The notes under the pieces are model-generated. The model did no database searches. It had not been told where the DNA came from and saw nothing but the letters and a program-made list of their open reading frames with translations. A stretch of DNA of 64,000 nt from Psychrobacter sp. M13 (GTDB taxonomy: Bacteria > Pseudomonadota > Gammaproteobacteria > Pseudomonadales > Moraxellaceae). Shown here one piece after another: positions 37,046-47,019 of this stretch. How positions within the stretch are numbered: the stretch's first letter is position 1; every line of letters begins with the position of its first letter. The stretch is from positions 2,976,001-3,040,000 of the forward strand of contig NZ_CP132194.1 of assembly GCF_030718935.1 (NCBI RefSeq). The letters run 5' to 3'. A program made the position numbers and the translations under genes.

Positions 37046-37570
37046 ATGTCAAATTTACAACAACAGCGCGATGCCGTCACTCATATCGATGGTAACTTGC
37101 ACCAAAATGCTGACGTTCGTGTCGGTATCGTGGTCGCCCGTTTTAATGGTTTTGTGGTTGAGTCACTAGTAGATGGCGCTATCGATGCGCTATTACGTCA
37201 TGGCGTATTGGGTAGCAATATCACTGTCGTCCGAGTACCTGGCGCTTTTGAGTTACCGCTAGTTGCCCAGCGCGCTGCTGAATCAGATCGTTTTGACGCT
37301 ATTGTCGCTTTGGGCGCTATTATCCGTGGTAGCACCCCACATTTCGACTTTGTGGCCAGCGAATCCGCTAAAGGCTTAAGTAGTGTTGCTACCGATTATA
37401 ATATCCCTGTCGCTAATGGCGTATTGACCACCGATAGCATCGAGCAAGCGATTGAACGTGCGGGCACTAAAGCCGGTAACAAAGGCTCAGAGGCGGCGAT
37501 GGTGGTGCTTGAGATGATCGCAGTACTGTCACAGCTGGATATCGATGACAGCGATGAAGACGACGCTTAA
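37046..37570 (+). CDS. ribH: 6,7-dimethyl-8-ribityllumazine synthase
   Basis: Penultimate enzyme of riboflavin synthesis; it condenses the pyrimidine with dihydroxybutanone phosphate. At 174 residues the full family pattern is present: [35 protein letters not shown] with STPHFDFV, and NGVLTTD. The C-terminus is extended by an acidic tail ([10 protein letters not shown]). nusB follows 200 bases downstream; ribH-nusB neighbours are common in proteobacteria. Confidence 0.96.
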   Translation: MSNLQQQRDAVTHIDGNLHQNADVRVGIVVARFNGFVVESLVDGAIDALLRHGVLGSNITVVRVPGAFELPLVAQRAAESDRFDAIVALGAIIRGSTPHFDFVASESAKGLSSVATDYNIPVANGVLTTDSIEQAIERAGTKAGNKGSEAAMVVLEMIAVLSQLDIDDSDEDDA

Positions 37571-37607
37571 TTTGAAGCGCTCGTAGTTTAATCATTTTAA
37601 AAAATTA

Positions 37608-37638
37608 ATGAGCGCTATGCCACTATCATAGCGCTCAT
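37608..37638. terminator. Strong stem-loop between ribH and nusB
   Basis: A perfect 12-bp inverted repeat (ATGAGCGCTATG and complement) with a 7-base loop, 38 bases after the ribH stop. There is no T run, so it may be a transcript-end stabiliser or a Rho-linked end rather than an intrinsic terminator. A second small repeat (GACTGG/CCAGTC) follows at 37650-37670. Confidence 0.45.
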
Positions 37639-37768
37639 GCTCTAAAACGGACTGGCAAAATTTACCAGTCGACTACTATTTAACAGCATTGTTTCTTATT
37701 AATAATACGCTCCAAAACCATTTATTAACGACCCTATTTAACATATCAACACCTAGGTACTGACCCTT

Positions 37769-38878
37769 ATGACTGACCAACTCAAGCAAGCTATTAACGC
37801 TGCAAAAACCGCTCAAAACCATACCGACATGGATTTGAAGTCCGAACAAGCCGAAGCGATTCGTCTGGCAAGCAGTAGTGCTGGTGAGCAGAGCTTCGAT
37901 ATGAGTGAGTCGACTTATAAGACTAGCCACACGGCGGTACGAAAGGCGCGTCGCTTTGCTATGCAAGGCTTGTATGAGTGGCTAGTTACCGATCGTCGCT
38001 TTGATACCTCAGGTAAGATGGGCTGGAAAGACAATGCCCCACATGATATCGCAGCGCGTACGCGTGCCACTAATGCGATGCATACAGTACATATTGGCTA
38101 TTATCATGAGATGATGCATGATATCCCAGAGCAAATTGATGCTTTAGATGCGCTGATTAGCCAGCATCTAGACCGTGAAGTGGATCAGCTCGATACCGTT
38201 GAGCACGCTATTTTATTGATTGGTGCTTATGAGCTACAAAACCGCTTAGAGATTCCTTATAAAGTCGTGATGGACGAAGCGATGAAGCTGAATAATCACT
38301 TTGGAGCGACCGACGCGCATAAATTAATCAATGCGGTACTGGATAGAATAGCCATTGAATTGCGTAGTCTTGAAGTAGAAGCTGACACCAAAGCCAATAA
38401 GCGCAACTCACAAAAGCCTGCGGTTACAAAAATATCAGCACCAACGCCAGTCAACGAAACAGCGCTAGCTGCCGAAACTGAGACAGCTGATGCCTCTACT
38501 AAGCCCCGAATTAGCGCTAATAAAGCAGGCATTAAGCGTAAGCGCCCAAGCAAAGCTACCGCTGGCACTAGTACCAAAGCTGCGATTGCTAATGCAAAGG
38601 CTCAATCCATCAATACAAAAACAGACACCACGAAAACAGATAATGTAACACCAGCTGCTATCGTTGAAGAGACCAGCACAATTACTATCAACGAAACCGT
38701 TAATACTCAAAATATAGAGACTAATACGGAAACTGATATAAAAACTGGTACAGAAACTTTAGATACGGCTAGTATCGTTGCTGCCAGTGTAAGTGAGTCA
38801 ATAGCAGAGGCACATGATGGTAGTATCGATGATGATACTGCTCATCCAGAAAACACTGTTAATAAAGATAACGACTAG
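37769..38878 (+). CDS. nusB: Transcription antitermination factor NusB with long C-terminal tail
   Basis: NusB binds boxA RNA with NusE (S10) and supports rRNA transcription. The NusB fold spans about residues 50-205: [48 protein letters not shown] and KLINAVLD. A further 165 residues at the C-terminus are Thr/Ala/Asn/Lys-rich, first basic ([11 protein letters not shown]) then acidic, and look disordered. Usual NusB proteins are about 140 residues, so this is more than twice as long. The stop is 2 bases from thiL, in a nusB-thiL-pgpA operon. Confidence 0.93.
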   Translation: MTDQLKQAINAAKTAQNHTDMDLKSEQAEAIRLASSSAGEQSFDMSESTYKTSHTAVRKARRFAMQGLYEWLVTDRRFDTSGKMGWKDNAPHDIAARTRATNAMHTVHIGYYHEMMHDIPEQIDALDALISQHLDREVDQLDTVEHAILLIGAYELQNRLEIPYKVVMDEAMKLNNHFGATDAHKLINAVLDRIAIELRSLEVEADTKANKRNSQKPAVTKISAPTPVNETALAAETETADASTKPRISANKAGIKRKRPSKATAGTSTKAAIANAKAQSINTKTDTTKTDNVTPAAIVEETSTITINETVNTQNIETNTETDIKTGTETLDTASIVAASVSESIAEAHDGSIDDDTAHPENTVNKDND

Positions 38879-38880
38879 TC

Positions 38881-39918
38881 ATGACTGAATTTGAGCTAAT
38901 TGAGCGCATATTTCTTAAGCTGCAAGCTGATTTATCTTTGCCTACTGATATCAGTCAAGGCATCAATAAAGGCATCGGTGATGACGCTGCCGTAATGAGC
39001 TTGCCAGCTGACGTGCGGCTGGTGAGTTGCATCGATACGCTCGTGCAAGGCCGACACTTTAGCGCAGATTGGGACGAGGTTAACGCGTTAGCATTCTCTA
39101 TTGGCTATAAAGCAGTTGCCGTCAATATCTCAGATTTAGCCGCTATGGGCGCCGCGCCGCACAGCATCTTACTAGCATTAGCTTTGCCTGAGCGCTTAGC
39201 TAATGAGCTATGGCTAACTGAATTTGCTAAGGGCTTATTTCATGCCTGCAAGCTATTCAATGTGGCGCTGATCGGTGGTGATACGACTCGTAGTGATAGC
39301 TTAATATTGAGTGTTAGCGCTCAAGGGCTATTAGAGAAAAACACCCCAGCAGTCTATCGCTCAGGTGCGCAAGTGGGTGACAAGGTCTATGTATCGGGTA
39401 CGCTTGGTGATGCCGCTTATGCTTTGAGAAACCTAGATAATGCCCATAATACTAGTGCTCAAGAGCTTGTCCATCGCTTACATATGCCAACGCCGCGTAT
39501 CACATTAGGTGCTGCGTTAGCAAAAATTGGCGCGACCGCCATGATAGATATCTCTGACGGGCTGTATCAGGACTTAGGTCATATCTGTCAGCAGAGTGGC
39601 GTTGCGATGCGCGTCAATCTTGAGCAGTTACCGGTTAGTGAGCCGTTAGCAAAAGTCGATTTGGCCCAGCGTCTATTGTGTCAATTGACCGGGGGCGATG
39701 ATTACGAGCTAGCTTTTACTTTGCCTACTAATATCGAGCTACCTATCAGTAATACTCAAGTCACTTGCGTTGGTGAAGTTATCGCTACCGCTGATACGAA
39801 CACTACCACCCCATTACATCCACAGTTATTTTATCAAAATCAAGCCGTCACTCAGGCAAACCCAGCACCTTTTACCATGCTTCCCACTTTGACGGGTTAT
39901 CAACACTTTGCAGGTTAA
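38881..39918 (+). CDS. thiL: Thiamine-monophosphate kinase
   Basis: Phosphorylates thiamine monophosphate to the active diphosphate with ATP. The 345 residues follow the PurM-like fold with FELIERIF at the start, GIGDDAAV, DTLVQGRHF, GGDTTRSDS and MIDISDGL, all signatures of ThiL. It is in an operon between nusB (2 bp) and pgpA (3 bp). Confidence 0.95.
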   Translation: MTEFELIERIFLKLQADLSLPTDISQGINKGIGDDAAVMSLPADVRLVSCIDTLVQGRHFSADWDEVNALAFSIGYKAVAVNISDLAAMGAAPHSILLALALPERLANELWLTEFAKGLFHACKLFNVALIGGDTTRSDSLILSVSAQGLLEKNTPAVYRSGAQVGDKVYVSGTLGDAAYALRNLDNAHNTSAQELVHRLHMPTPRITLGAALAKIGATAMIDISDGLYQDLGHICQQSGVAMRVNLEQLPVSEPLAKVDLAQRLLCQLTGGDDYELAFTLPTNIELPISNTQVTCVGEVIATADTNTTTPLHPQLFYQNQAVTQANPAPFTMLPTLTGYQHFAG

Positions 39919-39921
39919 TCT

Positions 39922-40530
39922 ATGACTAATGACGCCTCTAACAACGAGCATAAGCCTGATAATAGCCATAAGCCTGATATCAGTAAGGCCAATGACTGCC
40001 CGCCCCTGCCTGCTAATGCCAGCACACTTGATACCATAGTTTATTGGCTAGGTATTGGTTTGGGTAGCGGGCTGCCACGTCGCGCGCCTGGCACTTGGGG
40101 AACCGTTGGTGGACTCATTATCGCTATTCCGCTGATGAGCTTAGGCTTTATACCTTTTTTGATTATCACAATATTATCTTGTGTGATTGGCGTTTGGATA
40201 TGTGGGCGTACCGCTGAGCTAATGCAGATGCACGACGATCCGCATATTGTTTGGGATGAATGGTCGGGTATTTGGATTACCCTACTGCCTTTTTCCTATT
40301 TGAACGTAAGTATCGCCAACTTTTGGCAAGACATTACTCAGGCGCTATCTATTCTCTCGTTAGCAGTCGCTTTTATCCTATTTCGCTTTTTTGATATTAT
40401 AAAACCGCCCCCTATCGGCTGGGCGGACGAAAAAGTCGCAGGCGGTCTCGGTATTATGCTTGATGATATTATCGCAGGGGTCATGGCCGCAATCGTTTGG
40501 ATTATTTTTATCGTAGGTATAATGCTATAG
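39922..40530 (+). CDS. pgpA: Phosphatidylglycerophosphatase A
   Basis: Membrane enzyme that removes phosphate from phosphatidylglycerophosphate to give phosphatidylglycerol, the substrate of the cardiolipin synthase also encoded in this window. The family motifs SGLPRRAPGTWGT, DPHIVWDEWSGIW and FRFFDIIKPPPIGWAD are all present, with four hydrophobic segments. At 202 residues it has an N-terminal His/Lys/Pro-rich extension of about 35 residues. It is the third gene of the nusB-thiL-pgpA operon. Confidence 0.94.
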   Translation: MTNDASNNEHKPDNSHKPDISKANDCPPLPANASTLDTIVYWLGIGLGSGLPRRAPGTWGTVGGLIIAIPLMSLGFIPFLIITILSCVIGVWICGRTAELMQMHDDPHIVWDEWSGIWITLLPFSYLNVSIANFWQDITQALSILSLAVAFILFRFFDIIKPPPIGWADEKVAGGLGIMLDDIIAGVMAAIVWIIFIVGIML

Positions 40531-40689
40531 CCAGCAGCATTGGTAATAGAGAATAGCGCTCTATTACCACCTGTTAACTATTCCAATATAAATTAATGCC
40601 AACATAAATCGATATTTACTACCTATATGTATTATCGGATATTTAGGTTATAATTTTAAACTATATCTTGTTACACTTTTGGAAATAAT

Positions 40690-42078
40690 ATGTCCTTATC
40701 TGCGTCTTCATCTTTATCTGTCGTTATTCTCGCTGCTGGCAAAGGCACGCGCATGCAGTCCGCTAAGCCAAAAGTACTGCAGACTCTAGCGGGGAAAACC
40801 TTGCTAGGTCACGTATTAGATACTTGCTATCAGCTTGATGTGGATGACACTATCATCGTTTATGGTTTTGGCGGTGATCAAGTTAAGACGACTATCGACA
40901 ATCAATATGCGCATCTGCCTATTACTTGGGTCGCGCAGACGGAACAACTAGGCACAGGACACGCGGTAAAAGTCGCTCTTGATAAGTTGCCAAAAGAGGG
41001 ACAAAGTCTAATACTTTATGGTGATGTGCCACTGGTTAGCAATCAGACTTTAACCAGTCTAAAGAGCGCTAATACTGACGGTATGTCGATGTTAACACTG
41101 ACCGTAGCCAATCCCTTTGGTCTTGGTCGTATCAAGCGTAATAGCAATGGGCATATCGAGGCTATCGTTGAGCAAAAAGACGCTAATGATGACGAGCGAC
41201 TCATTGCTGAGATTAATAGCGGTATTTATTGTGTAGATAATGCCTTACTACATAAATATTTGCCAAAGCTTTCTAATGATAATGCGCAGCAAGAGTATTA
41301 TTTGACCGATATTGTAAAAATGGCAGTAGCAGATGGCGTTACTATCGCAGCGATTGAGCCTGAGCATGCGTTTGAGATTGAAGGCGTTAATAATCGTCAA
41401 CAGCTTGCCAGCTTAGAGCGCGCTTGGCAGAATAAGATGGTTGCTGATTTGCAAGTGGCTGGTGTGCAATTTGCTGATCCAACTCGCGTTGATATTCGTG
41501 GTAGCTTGAGCGCTGGACAAGATGTGTTCGTCGATGTCAATGTCGTGTTTGAAGGGGATTGTGTCCTTGGTGATAATGTTTATATTGAAGCTGGCTGTAT
41601 TATTAAGAATGCACAGATTGGTAATGCTTGTCATCTAAAACCCTATTGTGTCATTGATCGTACTCAAGTTGGTGCAGGCGTCGATATTGGACCTTTTGCC
41701 AATCTACGTCCTGATACGGTGTTGGCGGATAACAGCAAAGTTGGTAATTTTGTTGAGATTAAAAAATCAACAATTGGTCATGGCAGCAAGGTTAATCACT
41801 TAAGCTATATTGGCGATGCCACAGTCGGCACTGGTGCCAATATCGGTGCGGGAACCATTACCTGTAATTATGATGGGGTCAATAAATCACAAACGATCAT
41901 CGAAGATAATGCCTTTATTGGTTCAAACTCAAGCTTAGTGGCGCCAGTGACTATCGGTGAGAATGCTACGGTTGGTGCAGGTTCTGTCATTACCAGCGAT
42001 GTCGATGCTAATGCCTTAGCGTTGGGTCGCGGTCGTCAAGTACAAAAAGCTGATTTTGTTCGGCCGACTAAAAAATAA
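40690..42078 (+). CDS. glmU: Bifunctional GlmU (GlcN-1-P acetyltransferase / UDP-GlcNAc pyrophosphorylase)
   Basis: Cytoplasmic enzyme giving UDP-GlcNAc for peptidoglycan and LPS. The N-terminal uridyltransferase domain (about 1-230) opens with [18 protein letters not shown]. The C-terminal left-handed beta-helix (about 255-450) has hexapeptide repeats and [11 protein letters not shown] near the acetyltransferase site. At 462 residues it has the normal length. glmS follows about 850 bp downstream, separated by a hypothetical gene and a MITE. Confidence 0.96.
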   Translation: MSLSASSSLSVVILAAGKGTRMQSAKPKVLQTLAGKTLLGHVLDTCYQLDVDDTIIVYGFGGDQVKTTIDNQYAHLPITWVAQTEQLGTGHAVKVALDKLPKEGQSLILYGDVPLVSNQTLTSLKSANTDGMSMLTLTVANPFGLGRIKRNSNGHIEAIVEQKDANDDERLIAEINSGIYCVDNALLHKYLPKLSNDNAQQEYYLTDIVKMAVADGVTIAAIEPEHAFEIEGVNNRQQLASLERAWQNKMVADLQVAGVQFADPTRVDIRGSLSAGQDVFVDVNVVFEGDCVLGDNVYIEAGCIIKNAQIGNACHLKPYCVIDRTQVGAGVDIGPFANLRPDTVLADNSKVGNFVEIKKSTIGHGSKVNHLSYIGDATVGTGANIGAGTITCNYDGVNKSQTIIEDNAFIGSNSSLVAPVTIGENATVGAGSVITSDVDANALALGRGRQVQKADFVRPTKK

Positions 42079-42131
42079 ATAGCACAGCAACGTAAACGTT
42101 TTTTATCTAAAAATAACAGCGTAAGGAATGT

Positions 42132-42503
42132 ATGATGAGAAAATTTTTATCGGTTATTTTTATTTTTTCAACTACCGTTCTGTCATTTTCAATAGCCTCA
42201 GCGAGCACTACTTTAGAATATGATGGAGAGTGCAACTACTCTGATGCTAAAAAAGTATCAAAGTACTCAGGTAACTGTCATTTTAACTGGGGTGTGGGTA
42301 TGCTGCCTGATCCCGATAACGCTTCTTACGAGCGTTATATAATGACCTACCCTAATGGTAATGAAGTTTGGATATATATAAACGCGAACGGTTCTGCTAG
42401 TGTCAATGACATCACAGCGGTGTCATTAGAAGCGGAAAAAGGGTATAGAAAAGTGATGACTACTGAAGGTGAAGTATTTGAATTTACTCAAGGGTCAGAA
42501 TAA
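42132..42503 (+). CDS. Small secreted hypothetical protein
   Basis: The 123-residue protein is preceded by AAGGA and starts with MMRKFLSVIFIFSTTVL, a Sec signal peptide probably cut after ASA (near residue 24). The mature part has Cys in DGECNYSD and GNCHFNW, close enough for a disulfide, and a beta-rich pattern with YIMTYPNGNEVWIYI. I do not recognise the family. It is probably periplasmic. Confidence 0.65.
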   Translation: MMRKFLSVIFIFSTTVLSFSIASASTTLEYDGECNYSDAKKVSKYSGNCHFNWGVGMLPDPDNASYERYIMTYPNGNEVWIYINANGSASVNDITAVSLEAEKGYRKVMTTEGEVFEFTQGSE

Positions 42504-42552
42504 CGCTTGAATGTTTAAGTTTAGCCATTCAAAAGTATCACTATATTATCTA

Positions 42553-42585
42553 TAAGCAGCGCGGCAATATTTGTGGTGCTGCTTA
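42553..42585 (+). terminator. Possible terminator after the secreted hypothetical gene
   Basis: TAAGCAGC pairs with GCTGCTTA around a 17-base loop; only a short T-rich tail follows, so the call is weak. Confidence 0.4.
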
Positions 42586-42604
42586 TTAGTATTTATCTAG
42601 ACCT

Positions 42605-42872
42605 TAGGGTCTGTTGAACATTCACAAGTAGGCACTGCTGATAGCTAAAATGGTTCTAGTCTAGGTAAAAATCGCAGGTAATGCAGATGCCTTGGCTAGA
42701 TTTTTACAACGAATAGGGCGATTTTAGCATCAGCCTGCAAGGACAGGACTCTTTTTTGCCGATTCGTCATTAAAAAGATCCGCTTAGAGTGACTAAACTA
42801 GATATTTTTAATCTAGAATCGCCTAAAAAATAGTCACTGTCAGTGCCACGGTCGAATGTTCAACAGACCCTA
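42605..42872. mobile_element. MITE-like element with perfect 19-bp terminal inverted repeats (copy 1)
   Basis: The element starts TAGGGTCTGTTGAACATTC and ends with the exact reverse complement of these 19 bases. It is 268 bp long and has no coding frame of note, so it is non-autonomous. The outermost TA at each end may be a TA target duplication, as in Tc1/IS630-like transposition. It lies between the secreted hypothetical gene and glmS. A decayed relative lies at 48483-48768 in the opposite orientation. Confidence 0.85.
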
Positions 42873-42924
42873 ATATCACTACTTATTTATAAATAACAAA
42901 ATAAATTTAATTTAAGGACTTATT

Positions 42925-44769
42925 ATGTGTGGAATCGTAGGCGCAGTTGCTGAGCGTAATATCGCTAATATCTTGCTTGAAGGTCTTAAGCGCTTAGAGT
43001 ATCGAGGGTACGATTCTGCGGGTCTCACCGTGATTCGTGATGGCGCGCTACATCGCGAACGCCAAGTCGGCAAAGTACAAGCGCTAGTCGATGCGGTCGC
43101 TGTCAATCCTGAGTTTTTTGATGGTCATATTGGTATTGCTCATACGCGCTGGGCGACTCATGGCGAGCCTGCACAGCGTAATGCTCATCCGCACGTATCC
43201 GGCAAAATCGCCGTTGTGCATAATGGTATCGTTGAGAACTATGCTGAGCTCAAAGAAGAGCTAATCGCCAAAGGCTATGAGTTCACCTCACAAACCGATA
43301 CCGAAGTGGTCGCCCATTTAATCAATGATCTATACAGCCAAAGCCCTGATTTATTAGAGGCGGTACGTGCCGTTATTCCACTATTGCACGGTGCATTTGC
43401 TTTAGGAATCGTCCATGTCGATAATCCTGATGAGCTGATAACCGTACGCTTAGGCTCACCGCTAGTTATTGGCGTGGGTATTGGTGAGAACTTTATCGCC
43501 TCAGATCAGCTGGCACTATTGCCTGTGACCAACCGCTTCATTTACTTAGAAGAAGGTGATATCGCCAAGTTAACTCGTAATAGCATTCAGATCTTTGCTG
43601 ATGGCATTGAGGTGAGTCGCAAAATCAATGAGATTGATGCGCAGCAACATAATGCAGATAAAGGCGAGTTCAAGCATTATATGCTTAAAGAGATTTACGA
43701 GCAGCCTGATGCAGTCGCCCGTACTATTGAGATGGCAGTAGATAATGCCGATACTCCTACCTTACGTAGCGACTTCTTACAGCGCCATGAGCCACAGCTT
43801 GCTGGCATTCGTAACATACAAGTGATTGCTTGTGGCACTAGCTATCATGCGGGTATGGTCGCTAAATACTGGTTTGAGAACTTGACTCGCCTACCCTGCT
43901 CAGTCGAAGTTGCTAGTGAATTTCGCTACCGCAATCCAGTCGTCGTCGACAACTCGCTGGTTATCTGTATCTCCCAATCAGGTGAAACTGCTGATACTTT
44001 ATCCGCGCTACGCGATACGCAAAAACAGAACCCTACAGGTTTAGTCAGTTTAGCCTTATGTAACGTGCCAACCTCGTCGCTAGTGCGCGAAACAGACATC
44101 TATCTACCAACGCTAGCAGGCCCTGAGATTGGTGTTGCCTCTACCAAGGCCTTTACCACCCAGCTTGCCGCTTTAATGCTGTTAGTATTGAAGATTGGCG
44201 CTACTCAATCACGTATTGATAATGAACGCCTAACGGATTTACTCAGTGAGCTACACAAGCTCCCTGGTCAGCTGTTTGCTAGCCTCAAGCTAGACGGCGA
44301 TATTCAAATCATGAGCGAAAACTTTGAAGATAAGAAAAGCTGCCTATTTTTAGGGCGCGGTCTTCAGTTCCCAATCGCCTTAGAAGGTGCACTTAAGCTA
44401 AAAGAAATCTCCTATATTCACGCTGAAGGCTATGCGGCAGGCGAGCTAAAACATGGGCCGCTGGCACTCGTTGATAAAGACATGCCTATCGTCGTACTCG
44501 CGCCAAAAGACAGTATGTTCGATAAGCTCAAAGCCAATATGCAAGAGGTGCACGCGCGCCACGGTGAGCTGTTTGTATTCGCTAGTGAAGCCAGCAAAAT
44601 GGTCGCTGAGGATCGATTACATGTGGTCTATGTACCTGATGTCTGTGAGACTCTAGCGCCTATCGTTTATAGTGTGCCAATACAGTTATTGTCTTATCAT
44701 GTGGCAGTCATGCGTGGTACCGATGTTGACCAGCCACGCAATCTAGCTAAGAGTGTTACGGTTGAGTAG
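42925..44769 (+). CDS. glmS: Glutamine--fructose-6-phosphate aminotransferase
   Basis: First step of amino-sugar synthesis: fructose-6-phosphate plus glutamine gives glucosamine-6-phosphate. The 614-residue protein begins MCGIVGAVAE (Cys2 nucleophile) with the class II amidotransferase domain (1-225), then two SIS sugar-isomerase domains (CGTSYHAG and SQSGETADT in the first), ending NLAKSVTVE as in all GlmS proteins. The upstream region is occupied by the MITE, which ends 52 bases before the start codon and therefore may influence its promoter. Confidence 0.97.
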   Translation: MCGIVGAVAERNIANILLEGLKRLEYRGYDSAGLTVIRDGALHRERQVGKVQALVDAVAVNPEFFDGHIGIAHTRWATHGEPAQRNAHPHVSGKIAVVHNGIVENYAELKEELIAKGYEFTSQTDTEVVAHLINDLYSQSPDLLEAVRAVIPLLHGAFALGIVHVDNPDELITVRLGSPLVIGVGIGENFIASDQLALLPVTNRFIYLEEGDIAKLTRNSIQIFADGIEVSRKINEIDAQQHNADKGEFKHYMLKEIYEQPDAVARTIEMAVDNADTPTLRSDFLQRHEPQLAGIRNIQVIACGTSYHAGMVAKYWFENLTRLPCSVEVASEFRYRNPVVVDNSLVICISQSGETADTLSALRDTQKQNPTGLVSLALCNVPTSSLVRETDIYLPTLAGPEIGVASTKAFTTQLAALMLLVLKIGATQSRIDNERLTDLLSELHKLPGQLFASLKLDGDIQIMSENFEDKKSCLFLGRGLQFPIALEGALKLKEISYIHAEGYAAGELKHGPLALVDKDMPIVVLAPKDSMFDKLKANMQEVHARHGELFVFASEASKMVAEDRLHVVYVPDVCETLAPIVYSVPIQLLSYHVAVMRGTDVDQPRNLAKSVTVE

Positions 44770-44793
44770 GTTTGAAGCGTAAAAACTGAGTGT

Positions 44794-44836
44794 AAAAAAT
44801 CCCCGCTACTGTCTTGATAGTAGTGGGGATTTTTTA
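44794..44836 (+). terminator. Rho-independent terminator after glmS
   Basis: AAAAAATCCCCGCTACT pairs with AGTAGTGGGGATTTTTT (one G-T pair) around a 7-base loop. It lies 25 bases after the glmS stop and can also serve the convergent TspO-like pseudogene. Confidence 0.9.
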
Positions 44837-44872
44837 TTGGGAAACATAGACTGTGTAACCAACAAAAAGTTA

Positions 44873-45681
44873 TCATACTTCAGAAGGCGGGAAGATAGCA
44901 TAGCGATTTTTATAAAAAGTATAACCCGTTAACGTTATAAATACAGCGATGCCAAGCAGTAAGACTAGCTGAATTATCGAGGCTAATGAGGGAGCAACTA
45001 AACCATTCGCGTAGGCGCTATAAATACCAAAATATGCCCATGCCACTGCGATAGGAAAGGCCGCATTTCGATAGCGCAGCACATAGCCTACTACCAGAGC
45101 AACTATCAGTAATAATACGATAATCGTCCAAACTGAGCCTGGAATACCAAACCCTTGCCATCCTTGTTGAATAGATAAGATAGCTGTATTCAAGATAGTG
45201 GCAACAAACACCCAAGACGCGTAAAGGCTAAAAGCTATGCCTGCTAAAGTAGACGGGAACTCGTCTCGTCCGTTGTAGATTCTATGCACAATAGCCACTA
45301 ACGAGGCTAACATACCGATTATAAAGAGCGTTGACAGCCCTACTCTTTCGTAAGAAAAAGCCACGATCCATGCCATGTTAAATAAGCTACTGACCACGAA
45401 TGGCGCGGATATCAATCCAATGAGCCTAGCAACGGCAGGATCTTTGCTCTTTATAAAAAGAGTGACGAGCGTTGCAAAGCAAGCGTATAAATGACGCCCC
45501 AAATCGAGAACGCAAAATTATTAGGCATCAGTAGTGTCTGGTATTTCTTTGACACCGCAGCCTGTCCCATACCATTAAAAAATCCAGATGCGCCTAGATA
45601 ATTGACGCCTAAAGTGGCGAAAAAAACCAGTAAATTTATAACCGTCCACACAGTCGACCGTTTGGAATTTAACTCATTCAT
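44873..45681 (-). pseudogene. TspO/MBR-like membrane protein gene with frameshift
   Basis: Two overlapping minus-strand frames form one gene. The first (45681 down to 45451) encodes the N-terminus through NNFAFSIWGVIY, then runs into foreign sequence and stops. The second (45502 down to 44873) continues with ACFATLVTLFIKSKDP and about 190 more residues with five hydrophobic segments. The change of frame falls near 45475-45495. Joined, the protein would have about 269 residues and resemble the long tryptophan-rich sensory (TspO-related) membrane proteins. It is either a pseudogene or a sequencing error; the intact remainder of both halves suggests a recent event. Confidence 0.65.
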
Positions 45682-45864
45682 TATTTACGATTCCCTTTAT
45701 ATGGTTATCTTTACAACCTTATCTAAAATTATAGTGAACTTTATAAATAAAAGTCACTATAAGTGTAATAAAAGCATAGTTATAAAAGATAGCGGCTATA
45801 TAATTATAGAATTTGAAGCATTAGTATCTAAAATAATAACATTTAAAATATAGGCACTGAACAT

Positions 45865-46632
45865 ATGGAAATTGAGAGCGACATCGCAAGCCCAATAGAC
45901 ATTATCTATGAAGATGAATTTTTGGTAGCGATTAATAAAGAGGCTGGTCTATTGGTGCATCGCAGTTGGCTGGATACAGGCGAGACGCGCTTTGCCATGC
46001 AGCTTACCCGTGATGCGGTAGGTTGCCATGTCTTTCCAGTACATAGGTTAGATAAGCCGACATCAGGCGTGTTGCTCTTTGCTAAGAGCTCAGCCGTGGC
46101 GCGTAGCCTTAACGAGGCCTTTACTGAGCACAAAGTGACTAAGCAATATTTAGCTGTGGTGCGCGGCTATATGCCAGAGCAAGGAGTCGTCGACTATGCG
46201 TTGAGCTTTAAGCCTGATGCTATCGCCGATAAGTTTGCCGACTTGGATAAACCCGCTCAAGAGGCGGTAACCCATTGGCAGAGTCTAGCCCAAATTGAGT
46301 TGCCCTTTGCGGTGTCAAAGAAGCATGAGACCAGCCGTTATAGTCTAGTGCGCTTAACACCCGAGACAGGACGTAAGCATCAACTGCGTCGGCACATGAG
46401 ACATTTATTTCATCATATAGTGGGTGATACTAGCCATGGTGACGGACGGCACAATCGGTTTTTTCGTAGTCAATATGATTGCTCACGCATGTTGCTACAT
46501 GCCCAGACTTTAGCACTTAGTCATCCCGTCACTGGCGAGCCATTGTTGCTAAAAGCAGGATTGGACGATCAATGGATGCGTGTTTTAGAGGAGTTTGATT
46601 GGGCAGAGAGTGTTGAAGTTTCAAGTCTCTAG
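45865..46632 (+). CDS. truC: tRNA pseudouridine(65) synthase TruC
   Basis: Converts U65 of tRNA to pseudouridine. The 255 residues align well with E. coli TruC: INKEAGLLVHRSWLD, VFPVHRLDKPTSG with the catalytic Asp, ETGRKHQLRRHMRHL, GDTSHGDGRHNR and MLLHAQTLALSHPVTGEPL. The last about 100 bp of this gene are also found, at about 82% identity, as an orphan piece at 51079-51180, so this gene marks one edge of the inserted region. Confidence 0.92.
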   Translation: MEIESDIASPIDIIYEDEFLVAINKEAGLLVHRSWLDTGETRFAMQLTRDAVGCHVFPVHRLDKPTSGVLLFAKSSAVARSLNEAFTEHKVTKQYLAVVRGYMPEQGVVDYALSFKPDAIADKFADLDKPAQEAVTHWQSLAQIELPFAVSKKHETSRYSLVRLTPETGRKHQLRRHMRHLFHHIVGDTSHGDGRHNRFFRSQYDCSRMLLHAQTLALSHPVTGEPLLLKAGLDDQWMRVLEEFDWAESVEVSSL

Positions 46633-46756
46633 TGAGGACTCGAATATTAGGCTGTAGGTTAATGGTATCAGTGTTTTAATTTATTGGAATGATCACAGTG
46701 TACTTCATAGTGTGCTTACCCTATATATTCTATTCGTGATCAGTACGCTTGAGACA

Positions 46757-46975
46757 GGTATCCACTTAATTGGCTATGAGCGCAGTCGCAACTGTATGCA
46801 TCCTGAGTTTCGGGTTAAATTAAAATATGCTCATTGGGTATATATGATGCTGCGGGTTGAGCGGACATAGTCGCACAAAATGAAAGGCTATTTGCTAGCG
46901 ACTAATTAACTTAAAAACCTAATATTTCAGTCGAGCGCTTTAAGTATCATACTGAGCCGCAGCCTGATGTTTTGG
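46757..46975 (+). pseudogene. Relic of a second cardiolipin synthase gene
   Basis: Translation gives RSRNCMHPEFRVKLKYAHW, then a frame change, then segments matching ASDWLTQN and SFKYYTD. This follows in order residues just after the first HKD motif of the intact cls at 3759-5210 (GSRNCADPEFRVKPKYAPW). Stop codons and small indels interrupt it, and neither end of the gene remains. It lies between truC and the xanthine permease gene in a 433-bp stretch without intact genes. Confidence 0.8.
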
Positions 46976-46984
46976 CTATTGAAA

Positions 46985-47019
46985 CTAATAATACACATAT
47001 CGGAAAGGTGTATTATTAG
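46985..47019 (-). terminator. Stem-loop downstream of the xanthine permease gene
   Basis: A perfect 12-bp inverted repeat (CTAATAATACAC and complement) with an 11-base loop, 46 bases after the permease stop. It is AT-rich with a weak T tail. It overlaps the first of the two direct repeats described at 46993-47058. Confidence 0.45.
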
